This document shows positions 10,930-21,699 of a stretch of 64,000 nt of DNA, piece by piece. Positions within the stretch are counted from its first letter, which is position 1. The number at the start of each line of letters is the position of its first letter. Under the pieces are notes generated by a model. It did not search any database. It saw only the letters and a program-made list of their open reading frames with translations, and was not told the origin of the DNA. The position numbers and the translations under genes were made by a program. The DNA is from Nageia nagi (taxonomy: Eukaryota; Pinophyta), in contig JBITNC010000002.1 in the NCBI GenBank assembly GCA_050084985.1, positions 13,950,001 through 14,014,000 of the forward strand, given 5' to 3'.

Positions 10930-11720
10930 CACACATGGCATGATGGTATTTTGAGATTCAAAGGTTGAATTTTGTTACCATCTCCTTCAAAATGTAAATA
11001 AAAAATATTTACCGAATTGCATTCCACACCTACATCAGGACATGATGAATTTTTGGAAACTTATAAGTAGGTGGCATGGTTGTTCTATTGGATAGGTATG
11101 AAATTAGATATCAAGCAGTTTATGGTAGCTTGTGATGTGTGTCAATGATAAAAGGGTGAGATAGTGGGTACTCTAGGACTCCTTTAACCTCTTCTCATAC
11201 CTACCTGCACATGGAATAATATCTCAATGGATTTCATTAAAGGCCTTTCTAAATCTAATGGTAAATTAGTTATTCTAGTGGTGGTTGATCAGTTATCTAA
11301 ATATGCTCATTTTGGTTCATTGGCTCATCCCTACAAAGTAGTGACATGGCACAATTATTCTTAGATATAATTTTTAAACTACATGGCATGCTAGAGACAA
11401 TTATCAGTGATTGTGATCCCACTTTTACAAGCCATTTTGGGAAGACCTTTTTAAGCTAGAAGGTACCCAACTAAACATTAGCTTAGCATATCACTTGCAA
11501 ATTGATGGTCAAATTAAAATTTTCAACAAATGTTTGAAAACATATTTTATTATTTTACTTTAGTACAACCTATGCATTGGGTATGATAACTTCCCTTAGA
11601 TGAGTGGTGGTATAATACATCTTATCATTATACTAGCAAGATGACTCCCTATGAAGTAGTGTATGGTCAAGATCCACTAAGAGTCACCTCGTATGTTGCA
11701 AGTACTAGTAAAGTTTAGGT
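10930..11720 (+). pseudogene. Element D integrase (decayed)
   Basis: Zinc-binding and core segments are traceable in several frames: a HDGILRFKG start near 10,940, CDVCQ near 11,130, a SMDFIKGL segment with the first catalytic Asp near 11,227, VVVDQLSKYAHF near 11,281, and an ISDCDPTF segment near 11,405 in place of the usual SDRDxxFxS. The later MTPYEVVYGQDP near 11,640 closes the core. Multiple stops and frameshifts remove function. Confidence 0.8.
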
Positions 11721-11839
11721 AGTTGACTTAGCTTTAGTTACTCAAGATGATATTCTTTAATTTCTCAAGGATAACCTTTAGATAACCCAACACTATATGA
11801 AACAATAGGCTAATCAACAATGTGTGGAAAGGGAGTTCT

Positions 11840-12265
11840 AAATAGCTGACATGGTCTTTTTGATGCTACAACCTTATCACCAAAAATCCTTAAAAATAAA
11901 AGGCCCTCAAAAATTGCCCCTAAAGTTTTATGGTCCTTACAAGGTGTTATAGTGCATTGGCCCAATTGCATATAAACTAAAGCTTCCTACTTCTTCCAAG
12001 ATTCACCCAATGTTTCATGTCTCTTATCTTAAGAAAGTGGTTGGATCAAAGGTTTGGATTCATACATAAATTGAGTTGGTAGAGGATGGATCAATGGAAA
12101 TTGTGCCTAAGGTAGTTTTGGATCAATATTCATGATATCTTTGTAATCACTCCATCATATAAGTCCTTATGTATTGCTAAGGCATGGCACCAGAAGATGC
12201 AACATGGGAAATACTTCATCAGCTATAGAAACAATTTCCACACTTCAAGCTTTGAGGACAAAGCT
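11840..12265 (+). pseudogene. Element D integrase C-terminus and chromodomain
   Basis: The segment contains [34 protein letters not shown] (11,965-12,035), then IVPKVVLDQY and MAPEDATWEILHQL with QFPHFKL near 12,185-12,255. The PEDATWE...L...FP.F sequence is the end of a plant chromovirus chromodomain, which in active members guides integration to marked chromatin. It places D among the chromodomain-carrying lineages. Four stops interrupt it. Confidence 0.87.
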
Positions 12266-12270
12266 TCATC

Positions 12271-12285
12271 CCAAGAGGGATGGCA
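12271..12285 (+). other. Element D polypurine tract
   Basis: CCAAGAGGGATGGCA directly before the 3' LTR fits the plus-strand primer site, somewhat eroded. Confidence 0.65.
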
Positions 12286-12696
12286 TGGTAGGATCCCACA
12301 TCCTAACATTTTAGTGTTGGTATTAGTATTTTATTAAATTATCAACCTATATTGTAAACTGTAATATTATGATTGTAAGGGTGGGGCTCAATTTTGCATT
12401 ACTATTAGGTTTAGGGTTAGTTTATTATAAATAGGTAGAAGTGTGTGTGGAAAATGCATCTTGAACATTATTTTTCACTTTTGGTGTTGTAAAGAGATAG
12501 GCCCCTCAAAGTGGCCTATGATTTTGTTACTATTCAATAAAATCCTATCCTTATCTACTTATTATTATTATTTCATGTTCTATTTATTAGTGCATGCTCT
12601 ATTATTTCCACTAGATAGTTATCATTTTCCTGTTTCAAATTGATATTCATTTCATTTCCTTAATATTTCTCTTTTCATAATTGTAGCATCGTAACA
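12286..12696 (+). repeat. Element D 3' LTR
   Basis: Starts TGGTAGGATCCCAC and ends GCATCGTAACA; aligns end to end with 6,334-6,743 at roughly 88-90 percent identity by eye. Confidence 0.93.
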
Positions 12697-12701
12697 ATAC
12701 T
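12697..12701. repeat. Target-site duplication of element D, right copy
   Basis: ATACT, identical to 6,329-6,333. Confidence 0.93.
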
Positions 12702-13020
12702 CCTATAAATCCTTTTATGGGAAAATTTTTCAAAATTTGTGGACCTCCATCATTGCACCCTAATGAGTATTACAATGAAATCACTATAGCCCACTTTTTA
12801 TCTATAAATACCTAAATTGGGATTTCATGTTTTCAAAGGTTTATTGTTTGTCATCTCACACAATGGAAACTTGACTATGTTGTTCATACTCATTATTTTC
12901 ATCCTATTTCTCATCATTAGTTAATGCAAACCTTCATCGATCTAGAATTCCATAGGTGTAAAACAAATTCAAAAATTGAAAAAAGTAAAAAGCCTACAAA
13001 ATCCAAACATAGATATTATT
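12702..13020 (+). pseudogene. Element A ORF4, 3' part
   Basis: With element D and one ATACT copy removed, the frame of 5,914-6,333 continues at base 12,702 on a codon boundary. It reads PINPFMGKFFKICGPPSLHP and later NEYYNEITIAHFLSIN, ISCFQRFIVCHLTQWKL and a basic KIEKSKKPTKSKH end before running into a CA repeat. Two stops are present. Continuation with no frame change supports a real former coding region of about 245 codons. The product is not recognised. Confidence 0.5.
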
Positions 13021-13037
13021 ACACACACACATACATG

Positions 13038-13071
<34 letters not shown>

Positions 13072-13092
13072 CACATGCACACACACATATAT
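13021..13092. repeat. CA microsatellite
   Basis: An interrupted (CA)n run, longest unbroken part about 30 bases, directly after ORF4. Confidence 0.9.
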
Positions 13093-13676
13093 AATTAGAA
13101 ATATATATAATTATGAAGCATCTTGGCTATTAGGTGTGCTTCCTTAGATGTGTGTTTCCATCTTATTGTGTCATTCATTATGTTTGTCACATACTATTGT
13201 TAATGCTAAGTGTCATAATTATTAGGTATCAATTATGGTGGTCAAGGTGACTTATTAAGTTATATGTATATGTAATAGATCCTACATGCACACACATGTC
13301 ACTCATATATATGTATAGCTTATTTATGATTAAAGAAATAAATAACTAGTATCACAATCATGCTTCATTTTATAAAGAAATCTTATGTTGAGTTTCAAGA
13401 ACTTCGAATGATAAAAAAACGTAACCATGATAAATTTGTAAAATATTGTGAACTCATACACCTTTATCACATTTAAAATCTAAAAAAAAAACAAAGATAA
13501 TATTCTCCTCAAGCATAATTTTGAGTGTTTATTCTCCTATTATTTGGCTTCATCTTGAACCCAAGAGCTAGGATAGAGGAAATGAAAATAGGACAAAAGA
13601 TTATAGAAAAAATAAAAAAAGCACAAGCATAGATAGTAAAATGAAAAAGAAAAAGAAAAGAGGATGTATAATTTAG
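13093..13676. other. Element A 3' region, nothing coding seen
   Basis: AT-rich, with short tandem TATATA words at 13,088-13,110 and 13,310. No frame with family resemblance was found on either strand. Confidence 0.4.
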
Positions 13677-13818
13677 GGGTGATTACAATATTCTCTATAG
13701 GGGCTATGGACATCTGATTGGAAATAGAGCAAGGCTGTAACGAGATCAAGGGGTTAATCTTCACTAGGGCTATGAATGCCTTTGGCAATGAGGCATACCT
13801 TTCAAAGTGGTGATATGT
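13677..13818. other. Conserved noncoding block of elements A and B (A copy)
   Basis: About 142 nt from GGGTGATTACAATATTC to GTGGTGATATGT match 54,609-54,751 in element B at about four of five positions, while sequence on both sides does not align by eye. The words GGGCTATGGAC/GAATGCC and GGCAATGAGGCATACC recur inside as near-repeats. It lies between the end of the sense genes and the end of the antisense PMD gene, so a shared 3'-end or RNA-structure role is possible. Confidence 0.6.
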
Positions 13819-14887
13819 TTAGTCATCATGATGGACTACTATATGCACATAAGGATAATCAAATTACATATTTTATACTCCTAAAATATTTGGTTTGTGA
13901 ATGTCAAAATAAGTAAATGAACATCACTATACATACACAAGTTCATGATAGACTACAGAGTATCATAAACTTGTTTTATATCATTATTAGTAAATGAGAT
14001 GAAGGCAAAAGATTGATTAATAGAATCAAATATTGAGTGTATTTTTAGTGACATTTATTTATCAATATTATCCATTTATTCCATATAATTTACATATTTA
14101 TTATTATAAAACTTGATAAGTTATTATGACATCCTAGTTGTTACTCAAGTTGTTATGACACTTATATTTACCTTAAGTTGAAGTTTCATTAAGGTAATAC
14201 ATTCAAAATATCATATACTTATCCATTCACATTGTGCATATACCCAAAATGTATTAATATACTTACACACATCCATACAAACCTAGCTGTGCCACATCCA
14301 TATCATTCATATTACTAGATGTGTATTATTATTTCCAGTACATTATGTTCAAACCATGTGTAAAAATAGCCAAGAATGAAAAATGATGCAATCTAATTCT
14401 ATACTAAGAAAATAAAAATATGTTCCAAAAGTAAATATTTCATATATATATATCTATCAATCATTAAGAATACATCTAGAAAATCTAAAACAACTAGTTA
14501 TCAAAATATTACTATATACATGTTAAGAAGATATATCATTAACAATCATACATTATCATACATAATCATTAGTACCATTGAAATCAACATCTATAATCAT
14601 AAAAATATCACCTATCACATACATTTAAGATACATATCATGAATAACCATAAATCATAAATTTACAATTGAAAATAGGAAAAAATACCATTTAATCATCC
14701 ATCATCAGTAACATCATCTATATCATCCATAACATCAATAAAAGTATCATAACAATACCATCATCAAAATGAGAAACATACAATGCCATGTAAAAAAATA
14801 ATAATCATGTCTAATCATGAAAATAGACTATATCCCTAGTCATCAAAAAATACATAGTAATATTATATAGTCAATGAAATAACAAGA
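13819..14887. repeat. ATCAT-rich low-complexity region of element A
   Basis: From about 14,480 to 14,800 the sequence is dominated by ATCATAA/ATACATC/AATCATC words with little else. Element B has a similar stretch at 55,620-55,940 directly before the end of its antisense gene. No gene is visible. Confidence 0.5.
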
Positions 14888-17216
14888 TCAACAAATACTA
14901 GGGCATCCCAATGAACTACCATCACCACAACCTAGGTGAGTGGTGCCAACTAACCCACTAGGTCTGGTCTCTCTTCCTACCCTACATAACTTTGAGGAAC
15001 CTACTAGATGTTGTGATGATACTCTTGTATTAGTACTCCTTCTACAAGACAAGGCTAGCCTAGTTGGTATATCTTGAGTGCTAGCTTTCCCTTGAACCCC
15101 ACTAGCTACTAACACTCCATGAATACTAATGTCAACTGGTGAATACCCATCTGGAGGAACATGATATCTAATACCAACATGATATTTTAGGACTTTAGTA
15201 AAACAAGTATGAATAATGCTCATATAAAAGTCCTACTGCATGCAAATCCCTTGAAAAAATAGAGAGTACTAAGGATCTAAAACTATATATGTACTTACTC
15301 CACCTATCTACTAACCCTATTTCTACTAAAGGGTAGACCAAACCACATTTCTCTACCACCTATAGCGATCCCTCTTAGCTCTATACTTGTACTAGTGAGA
15401 GTTGGCCTATGCTAACTAATATCATAGCTCATAGATATCTCCTAGTAAGGATTCAATGCTAGGAAATTGAAGTGGGGGTACCTCCTCACCTCTCACACCT
15501 CCCTTAGTACTTGGGGAAATCTTATCCTCACCAAGAATCCCCATTGGAACCTCTAGTATGACCTACTCCAGTATGTATTCCATAGGCTCACCTCTAACCT
15601 CCTTAGCCTCACCCTCTTCAACCTTAACACACTATCTTACTTACTATCCTTGAGAATCCTCATCTCCCTCATCCATCTCAACCTACCACTAAGCATTAAA
15701 AGCCTCTGTAACTCCTACATCATCCTAATTAGACTCCTCTTCCATGGTCTCCTCCTATTTGGGATTTGGCTCTACATAGACTAACAATTATAAATAATCC
15801 ATAGGGAGAGTACCCTCCTTATGATACCTAATTAGTTTAGGATTTATATCCTAAACCAAACCAAATTGGTATTTGACATGCTCAAACTAAATTACTTGAG
15901 GAACTTCATCCTCCTCCCACTCAAAATGTGAGCTTGATAGATACTAGCTAGCTCAATCTCTAGCTCATCCCAAATTGGATACAATTAGTATGGTCTAAAT
16001 CTCACCCAATTTGGTACCAATTGGATAAGCTTCACCTTATAAAATCTCACATATTTATAGAATACATCTAAATTTTGCAAATAGAAATCCTCTCACAATT
16101 TCATAATGCCAATCGCATACTCAACATGACTAGCAAAACCCAGAACTGGTAACCTAGAAGGGTGAGTTATTATAATGTGCTAGTAATTCCATGCCTATAA
16201 AGTAACCATAATTGATAGTGATGTACAATGACCTTAAGAATAAAATAATAACTCCATATAAATCTTATCTAAGAGATTATGCACCCAAGTGTAAACTATG
16301 TTATGATGCATCATGTCTGTAGTAATAGTGACCAAGGACCAAGGAAATCCCACATTACTTGTATTAGGGAGTGCATAGCATTGAATTAGATCCACCATAT
16401 AGGATAAATGAATGGAACCTTATTGATCCTCAACCCAATACTAATGATATTGGATACCTCCTAAGCTAACTCAAATACGATGGTATCTACTTGGTGAGCT
16501 CTATAAAGAAATTCAATGGCTAGTAAGGCACCATCATGATCCATGGTATGCTGGATCCTTTTTCCATGAACTAGTAGATTATATAATTGATGTATGTCCT
16601 CAATCATAATATTCATATCCCCTTTTTGGAGATGAAAAGTAGAGGTGGAGGAATCCCATCTCTCTAGGAGAGTTGCCAACAGTGGGTAGTCCCAATGAAT
16701 ACAACCCATGTAGGGTCCCACACCAAAACCAACAATTCATAAGAAAGTGTGGTTGGTAGTAGTAAAAAATTGAATACTATCCTAAAGGATCAAAGGATAA
16801 TTCCCTTGAGGCTCAAATATGTCCTACACCTAATAAAATATAAGGTAAGTTCAAAAAATGATGAAAAAATAAAAAGTTGGTGATTAAATCGAACATCGAT
16901 GTTCCAAAATAAGGGTTGTAAAATCACCAACATTCAATATCGAACCATTGGAAACCCTACTAAACCTTATATTTGGTAGGAAACTATTTCTAAGGGTTTA
17001 GAAAAATTTGAAAATGACTAAAAATAAGCTTAAATCAAAAAATTAAAAGGTTAAACAATGTCTAAACATGAAAATAATTACCTCTATAATTTCTATATTT
17101 GAATTTAACGGTTAAATTTTAAATTATAAGTATAAAATTAAAAAATGGAGGGTTTTAAGCCCTACCTCCTCTTTTATAGGTCATATCCAGCCCACTAAGC
17201 AATGACATGGAGGCAT
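14888..17216 (-). pseudogene. Element A antisense PMD gene, two exons
   Basis: A plant mobile domain gene opposite to the element's own transcription. Predicted exon 1 is 17,166-17,216 (17 codons, MPPCHC start, one stop), followed by a GTAGGG donor; exon 2 starts at 16,829 after TTTATTAG. Exon 2 is in frame with the PMD core at 16,461-16,721 (MGPYMGCIHWDYPLLATLLERW, then TFHLQKGDMNIMIEDIHQLYNL), which has the family wording of RW...TFHL.xGEMTIT.EDI. Downstream an acidic stretch and a C-terminal part near 14,888-15,223 (YHVPPDGYSPVDIS) match element B with frameshifts. PMD proteins occur both as host silencing factors and in transposons; here it is element cargo. Function in the element is unknown. 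Confidence 0.78.
16830..17165 (-). other. Predicted intron in the element A PMD gene
   Basis: 336 nt, beginning GTAGGG and ending TATTTTATTAG on the minus strand, AT-rich. Removing it joins exon 1 and exon 2 in phase 0. Element B has the same donor, same exon 1 length and an equivalent acceptor. Confidence 0.65.
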
Positions 17217-18140
17217 GGTGGTCCATAGGTGATAGAAATAGCTTAGGTCTAGGTCACAAGTTGACAAGGTGTGGGTTAGAAAAAGTCATGCTCTGTTTAA
17301 TAAAAGATAAGTTAAAAAATGATAGGTGGGGATTTTTTCTTTATAAACCCCTACACTTTGGAATGTTGATAATTTATCTTCAAACACTGATAATTAGGAT
17401 GAATCGCCAATGACCCATAATTAGTTCAACGATAAAAAAGGGAAATTTTAACAAACTTTAACAAAATGCATCAAGGCAATGACCTCAAAAAACATTGGTT
17501 AATTTTTACCTCTTCTAAATTTGATATAAAATTAAAAAATTGAAAAAATATAAAAAAATGCCTTTATATATTGAAAAATAACTAGCCTATTTTGTAACAC
17601 TATCGATAAGGTTACCAAATGCTACGTACAAAATCAAGAACTAGACTTACTAAACCACTCAAAGCAACATGGGTAAAAGAGATGAAGCCTCCCAAAATAC
17701 TTCAAATTTTAAAAAATCAAACATGATATGAAGTGGATTAATCTTTTATGCAATATTACCATGAAACCTTACTGTTGGGCCAAAATATAGTACTATCAAA
17801 ATCAAGTTGTATGCATAAGAAACACTTATACGACACATGTTCACTTCGACATACGGAAACGAAAAATAGAAATATCACACAACTATCAACAAGTTCAAAG
17901 TATGGAAGATAAAAAACAATGCTTTTCTTAGTGTATACTTCCAAATTTATTTTCAAAATGTGTCAAGAGAAAAGAAGAAAATACTTTTATCATAATTCAA
18001 TTAATCAAAGTTTGACTTACTCAAGAGACTAAGTCAATTTTGAACAATGGCCCCAAAGTCAACCACACAAGTCATGGGAATTAGACACCCCACCTTCTAC
18101 ATTTTTGAATTATCATCCATAATCAATGATAGATAATTCA
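17217..18140. other. Element A region upstream of the PMD gene
   Basis: Possible promoter region of the antisense gene. No coding frame was found. Between 17,760 and 18,120 it resembles element B at 58,720-59,060, for example AAACTTATACGGTACATGT-like words and a final GATAATTCAAAAAGGGG before the polypurine tract. Confidence 0.45.
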
Positions 18141-18153
18141 AAAAGGGGGAAAA
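18141..18153 (+). other. Element A polypurine tract
   Basis: AAAAGGGGGAAAA directly before the TG of the LTR, equivalent to AAAAAGGGGCAAGA in element B. Confidence 0.8.
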
Positions 18154-18945
18154 TGTAGACACATAAAAATGACCCTCATTCAAAAATTGGATGAAAAGGA
18201 TGCTTAGAAATGATGTATAAATGTAAACAACTAACTTAAGGTAAAACACCAGTAATTAGATACTGATCATCAATGATCAAATCTAATCATTGGTGTCTGA
18301 TCCTAATCATCATTGATTCTATACATAGTAAAGCTAAATATGGTTTTGTGCTCATTATTATTTGAAGCTTAAACTAGAGGATCACATAGGCTATCATGCT
18401 TATCCTCCAATCTGTTAAACAATCACCAAGGCCAATTTTAAGAACTGGATAGGATTTGACCCCCCAATTTGTAGCCCTAAAATTGGATAACCCAACAAAC
18501 TCCAAAACTTATAAGTAAAGCCTCTACCATTGAGAAAAGGGGCCCTCTTAATGAGTAAACTTATGCTACTATATTACCTTTTTAGACTAGTGTAAGCTTT
18601 CTTTATGATATTAATAAATTGCTATGATTATTATATGCTTCATGATTTTGTGAGTAGGTAAGTTTGATGTATTATTTTAGCATGTGTGTAGGGTCTATAG
18701 GTGCTAAAACTTGGAGCTGTTGAAACACATCAAATCAAGAGCAAACCAAATTGAAGAATTAGAGCCAAAGCATAAAGAAAAGGTGAAGGAAAATCAACTA
18801 TATTCATCAAGTATAGAAATCCCAACAATCCAAATCGAATGGTAACAATTGAGGTGAAACATTGAATATTGTAGCCTAGTCACTAGTGACTCTATTAGAA
18901 AGCTTAAAAGGCTAAAATTAAATGTTGTACACAAGCCCTTTCAAA
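18154..18945 (+). repeat. Element A 3' LTR (end uncertain)
   Basis: Begins TGTAGACACATAAAAATGACCC, against TGTAGACACCTAAAAATGTCCC in element B. A GCATGTGTGTAGGGTCTATAGG segment near 18,680 matches GCATGTGTGTAGGATTTACAGG of B at the same relative place. The right end is set by comparison with the 841-bp B LTR and could be off by tens of bases; no target duplication can be tested because the 5' end is outside the window. Confidence 0.65.
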
Positions 18946-19362
18946 CAAGGTATTAGATCTTGTGATCCACATTATAAAATTGAGGTTATACTAAAAAGTA
19001 ATAAAATATGCATTGGTATTAAGTGTGTGTTTGTCTTGTTTGCATATAGGTTTCTTTTTGGGTTAACACTAAGAATGCATGCATGAGAAAATAGTTGCAA
19101 ATACTTGGATAGTAGATATAAGGTTAAACAAATATCACATTTATCTATTTGAAATTGTTTCAACTAGGTGGGTACTTATATATTTTATGTTTTGTGCATT
19201 CATTCAAGAGATATATGTGGATCTCTCAAATATTTCTTTAAAGGATCAATTTACTTCTAGATGTTATAGATTTATTTCTAAACCTTATTTTGATGTGATT
19301 CTTTTTATTTTGGATATGTGACTTCAATACCTTTCTAACCATATATTATATGCCATACTTTG
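18946..19362. other. Unassigned flank between A and E
   Basis: AT-rich sequence with short unrelated frames on both strands and no domain resemblance. Confidence 0.35.
19358..19362. repeat. Target-site duplication of element E, left copy
   Basis: CTTTG before the left LTR pairs with CTTTA at 24,533-24,537; four of five bases match. Confidence 0.7.
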
Positions 19363-19832
19363 TGAAGTTATTTAATACAAATAATAAATTGAATTACTTA
19401 AGCAATTCATAGCTGAAAATAGTTCAACAACTCAAAGGTAGAATGCATTCATCAATGGATGCTCACAATTTTACACAACACCATAAACTTGTATTAGATT
19501 ATTGACAACACACTCTAGCAACTTACAAAATCTTGAAATAATACCTAAATACATTTTACAAGTCATGGATGACCTATACTTTTTACTTTACATTCTTGAA
19601 AAGCAAAAATGAGGGAAAGAAATGAAGAGACAAAAACTTTTTATCAAACTAAAAAAATAACTAACTAGTGGGCTGGTTGGCTAAAGGACTAACCAGTTGG
19701 TCAGTTACCCATAGAACTAATCAATATGTAGTATATTGGTTGTCAGATACAGAATAGAAGAATAAGATACTAAGCATAAATTTTAGAAAAGTTTTAATAT
19801 CTTAATTTGTTTTGACATATCCAAAGCCTTCA
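19363..19832 (-). repeat. Element E 3' LTR (left)
   Basis: On the plus strand it starts TGAAGTTATTTAA and ends CCAAAGCCTTCA. The word GGTAGAATGCATTCATC and its surroundings match the right LTR almost exactly. It is the 3' LTR because the element reads leftward. Confidence 0.9.
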
Positions 19833-19847
19833 TACTCCCCCTTACTT
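19833..19847 (-). other. Element E polypurine tract
   Basis: Minus-strand AAGTAAGGGGGAGTA directly upstream of the 3' LTR. Confidence 0.85.
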
Positions 19848-20284
19848 ATGAGAGGACCAACAATCAAGTCTCTTAATAGCACAAATTGAGATTTTGCCAT
19901 GAATTTAGTGAATATATTGGCCACTTGACCTTATGTTGGATAATACCTCAATTTTACTATCCCCTTCTCAACCACATCTTAGATGAAATGAGTTTTTAAA
20001 TCAAAATATTTTATTCTGTAATGATGGATAGGGTTTTGTGCCAACTTCATGGCACCTTAGTTTTCACAAAAAGTTATAGTTTCATATTTTTTCTCCTCTT
20101 CAATATTCTTCAACACATTTCTCAACAATAAGGCTTATGTTGAAGCACTTGTTATAGCGACATACTCAACTTTCATACTTGAAAGAGCTATAATGGATTA
20201 TTTTCTAGAGCTCCATGATACTAGACCTGATCCAAGAGAGAAGTAATTCCAACTTGTGCTCTTTCTATCATCCAAATCACTACC
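19848..20284 (-). pseudogene. Element E RNase H C-terminal part
   Basis: Copia-type RNase H remnants in shifting frames: GITSLLDQV and a W.GALENNP segment standing for the usual SWSSRKQ block near 20,200, ALVVAT-like AEYVA region near 20,150, and an IKYFDLKTHFI stretch near 19,990 matching the TKHIDIRYHFIRD motif, then IFTKFMAKSQF near 19,900. Together with 20,285-20,584 this gives a full-length but dead domain. Confidence 0.75.
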
Positions 20285-21407
20285 CTAATCACTATCACTA
20301 AAACTTGTAAGTTTGAACTTGGAATAACATGTATAATGTATTCCAAAATTGATTGCTCCCTTCATATATCTAAGGATTCTCTTTGCTTCCTTGAGATGGA
20401 AAATTGATGGATCACTCATGTATCTTGCAACCAATGAAACACTAAAATGCAAATATGGCCTTATGTTTGATAAAAATATGAGGCTTTCAATAATGCTTCT
20501 ATACTCTTTTTTGTTCACTTTTACTTCTCCATATTCTTTACAAAGATGTTCTCCATGGGTTGTAGGTTTGCAACAAGTGTGCAATTCCCTATTCTAAACT
20601 TTTTTGGAATATCATGTGCATATTTGGATTGTGACACAATATCTCTTCTTCTTTTTTTATGCACCTCCAAGCCAATAAAGTAGCTCATCAAATGAATATC
20701 TTTTATTTCAAACCTTGCCATCATTTAAGTTTTTAAATATTCATTCATCTTGCTATTGCTACCCATTAAGATCGAATCGTCTACATATAAATAAATAATC
20801 AAAATATCATATCCATAAAATACAAGGTAGACTCACTTACACTTCTTTGAAATCCCATACTTTTGAAGTTTTCATCAATTCTTGTATACCAAGCTCTTGG
20901 AGCTTACTTCATCCCATATAATACTTTCTTGAGTTTGTACACATGGTCTTCTATTATTTGAACCTTAAATCCTTGATGTTGTGCTACACACACCTCTTCA
21001 TAGATGTACCCATTGAGAAAGGTACTATTCACATTCATATTGTGTATTGTCCATGTTTTTCTTGCAACCAAAGAGAGCACTAATCTCATTATTTCTTATC
21101 TTGTAATCTGTGCAAATGTCTCCTCAAAATCCACACCATACATTTCCACTAGCCTTGCTTTGTACCTTTCAATGCTCCCATTACTCTTGCATTTTTTTTT
21201 GAACACTCACTTTGAATCAATAACCTTTTTACCTTTGGGCAACTTACAAAGTTCCCAAGTATCATTCCTCTCAATAACATTAATCTCCTCTTTCATAGCT
21301 TGCATCCAAACATCATTAGAAAAAGCTTCTTCATAATAGGATGGCTCAATAATAGTAGTATTTACAATAGAATTTGAAATAGATGAATAAAGTGCATAAT
21401 TTACCAT
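20285..21407 (-). pseudogene. Element E reverse transcriptase and RNase H start
   Basis: Starts with YEEAFSNDVWMQAMKEEINVIERNDTWELCKLPKGKKVI (21,400-21,210), the usual copia RT entry. Next come IHNMNVNSTFLNGYIYEEVCVAQHQGF (21,055-20,960; the catalytic Asp of QMDVKSAFLNG is Asn), the intact YVDD at 20,776-20,787, FEIKDIHLMSYFIGLEVHKK, and EYRSIIESLIFLSNIRPYLHFSVSLVARYMSDPS...HLKEAKRILRYMKG (20,500-20,340). Several frameshifts separate these blocks. The Asp to Asn change and stops abolish function. Confidence 0.9.
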
Positions 21408-21699
21408 TTCACCTTTGGGCTCTCCACTATCTTCATCTCCATAAAATTGAATATTTTGTAGTATTGCAACTGGACTTTACATTTCTTGGTTTTGGCTCCT
21501 TGTAATTCTACTCATAGTGTTACCATCTATGATTTGAATTTATGGGTGATCCTTCAATGATCTCTTTCCTTTGTTACCTTGATTCATCATTCTTGCATTG
21601 GGTGAGCTTGGTACACTCACACTTTTTGGTGTTGTGGGGGAGCTAGAGGGTCTTGGTGAGTTTGGAACTCTCACACTTTATGGTTTTACTTCATTTTTA
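21408..21699 (-). other. Element E integrase-RT linker
   Basis: Proline/serine-rich linker remnants on the minus strand, without a continuous frame; this segment is poorly conserved in copia elements. Confidence 0.5.

Larger units (their letters stand above)
6334..12696 (+). mobile_element. Element D: chromovirus (Ty3/gypsy), 6.4 kb, nested in A
   Basis: Two TG...CA LTRs of 410 and 411 bp and a perfect 5-bp duplication bound the element. Between them come an initiator-Met-type primer site, a gag with a CCHC-like knuckle, protease, RT, RNase H, integrase and a C-terminal chromodomain, the order of plant chromoviruses. The LTRs differ at roughly one position in nine by eye, so the insertion is old. 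A plastid atpI fragment lies antisense between primer site and gag. All domains carry stops or frameshifts. Confidence 0.93.
1..18945 (+). mobile_element. Element A: partial Tat-lineage Ty3/gypsy retrotransposon
   Basis: A long decayed element whose 5' LTR, gag and protease lie left of the window. The order seen is protease-RT linker, RT, RNase H, second (archaeal-type) RNase H, integrase, sense ORF3, sense ORF4, antisense PMD gene, polypurine tract and 3' LTR. RT before integrase defines Ty3/gypsy, and the second RNase H with YVDD-LLxKSK wording is typical of the Tat clade. Nearly every domain matches element B, so A and B are members of one family or close families. Element D (6,334-12,696) is nested inside. 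The right end is estimated from the LTR of B, so it is approximate. Confidence 0.82.

Noticed and set aside
13021-13092. CA repeat as a possible regulatory Z-DNA element
   Set aside because: Short, interrupted and absent from B; an ordinary microsatellite is the simpler reading.
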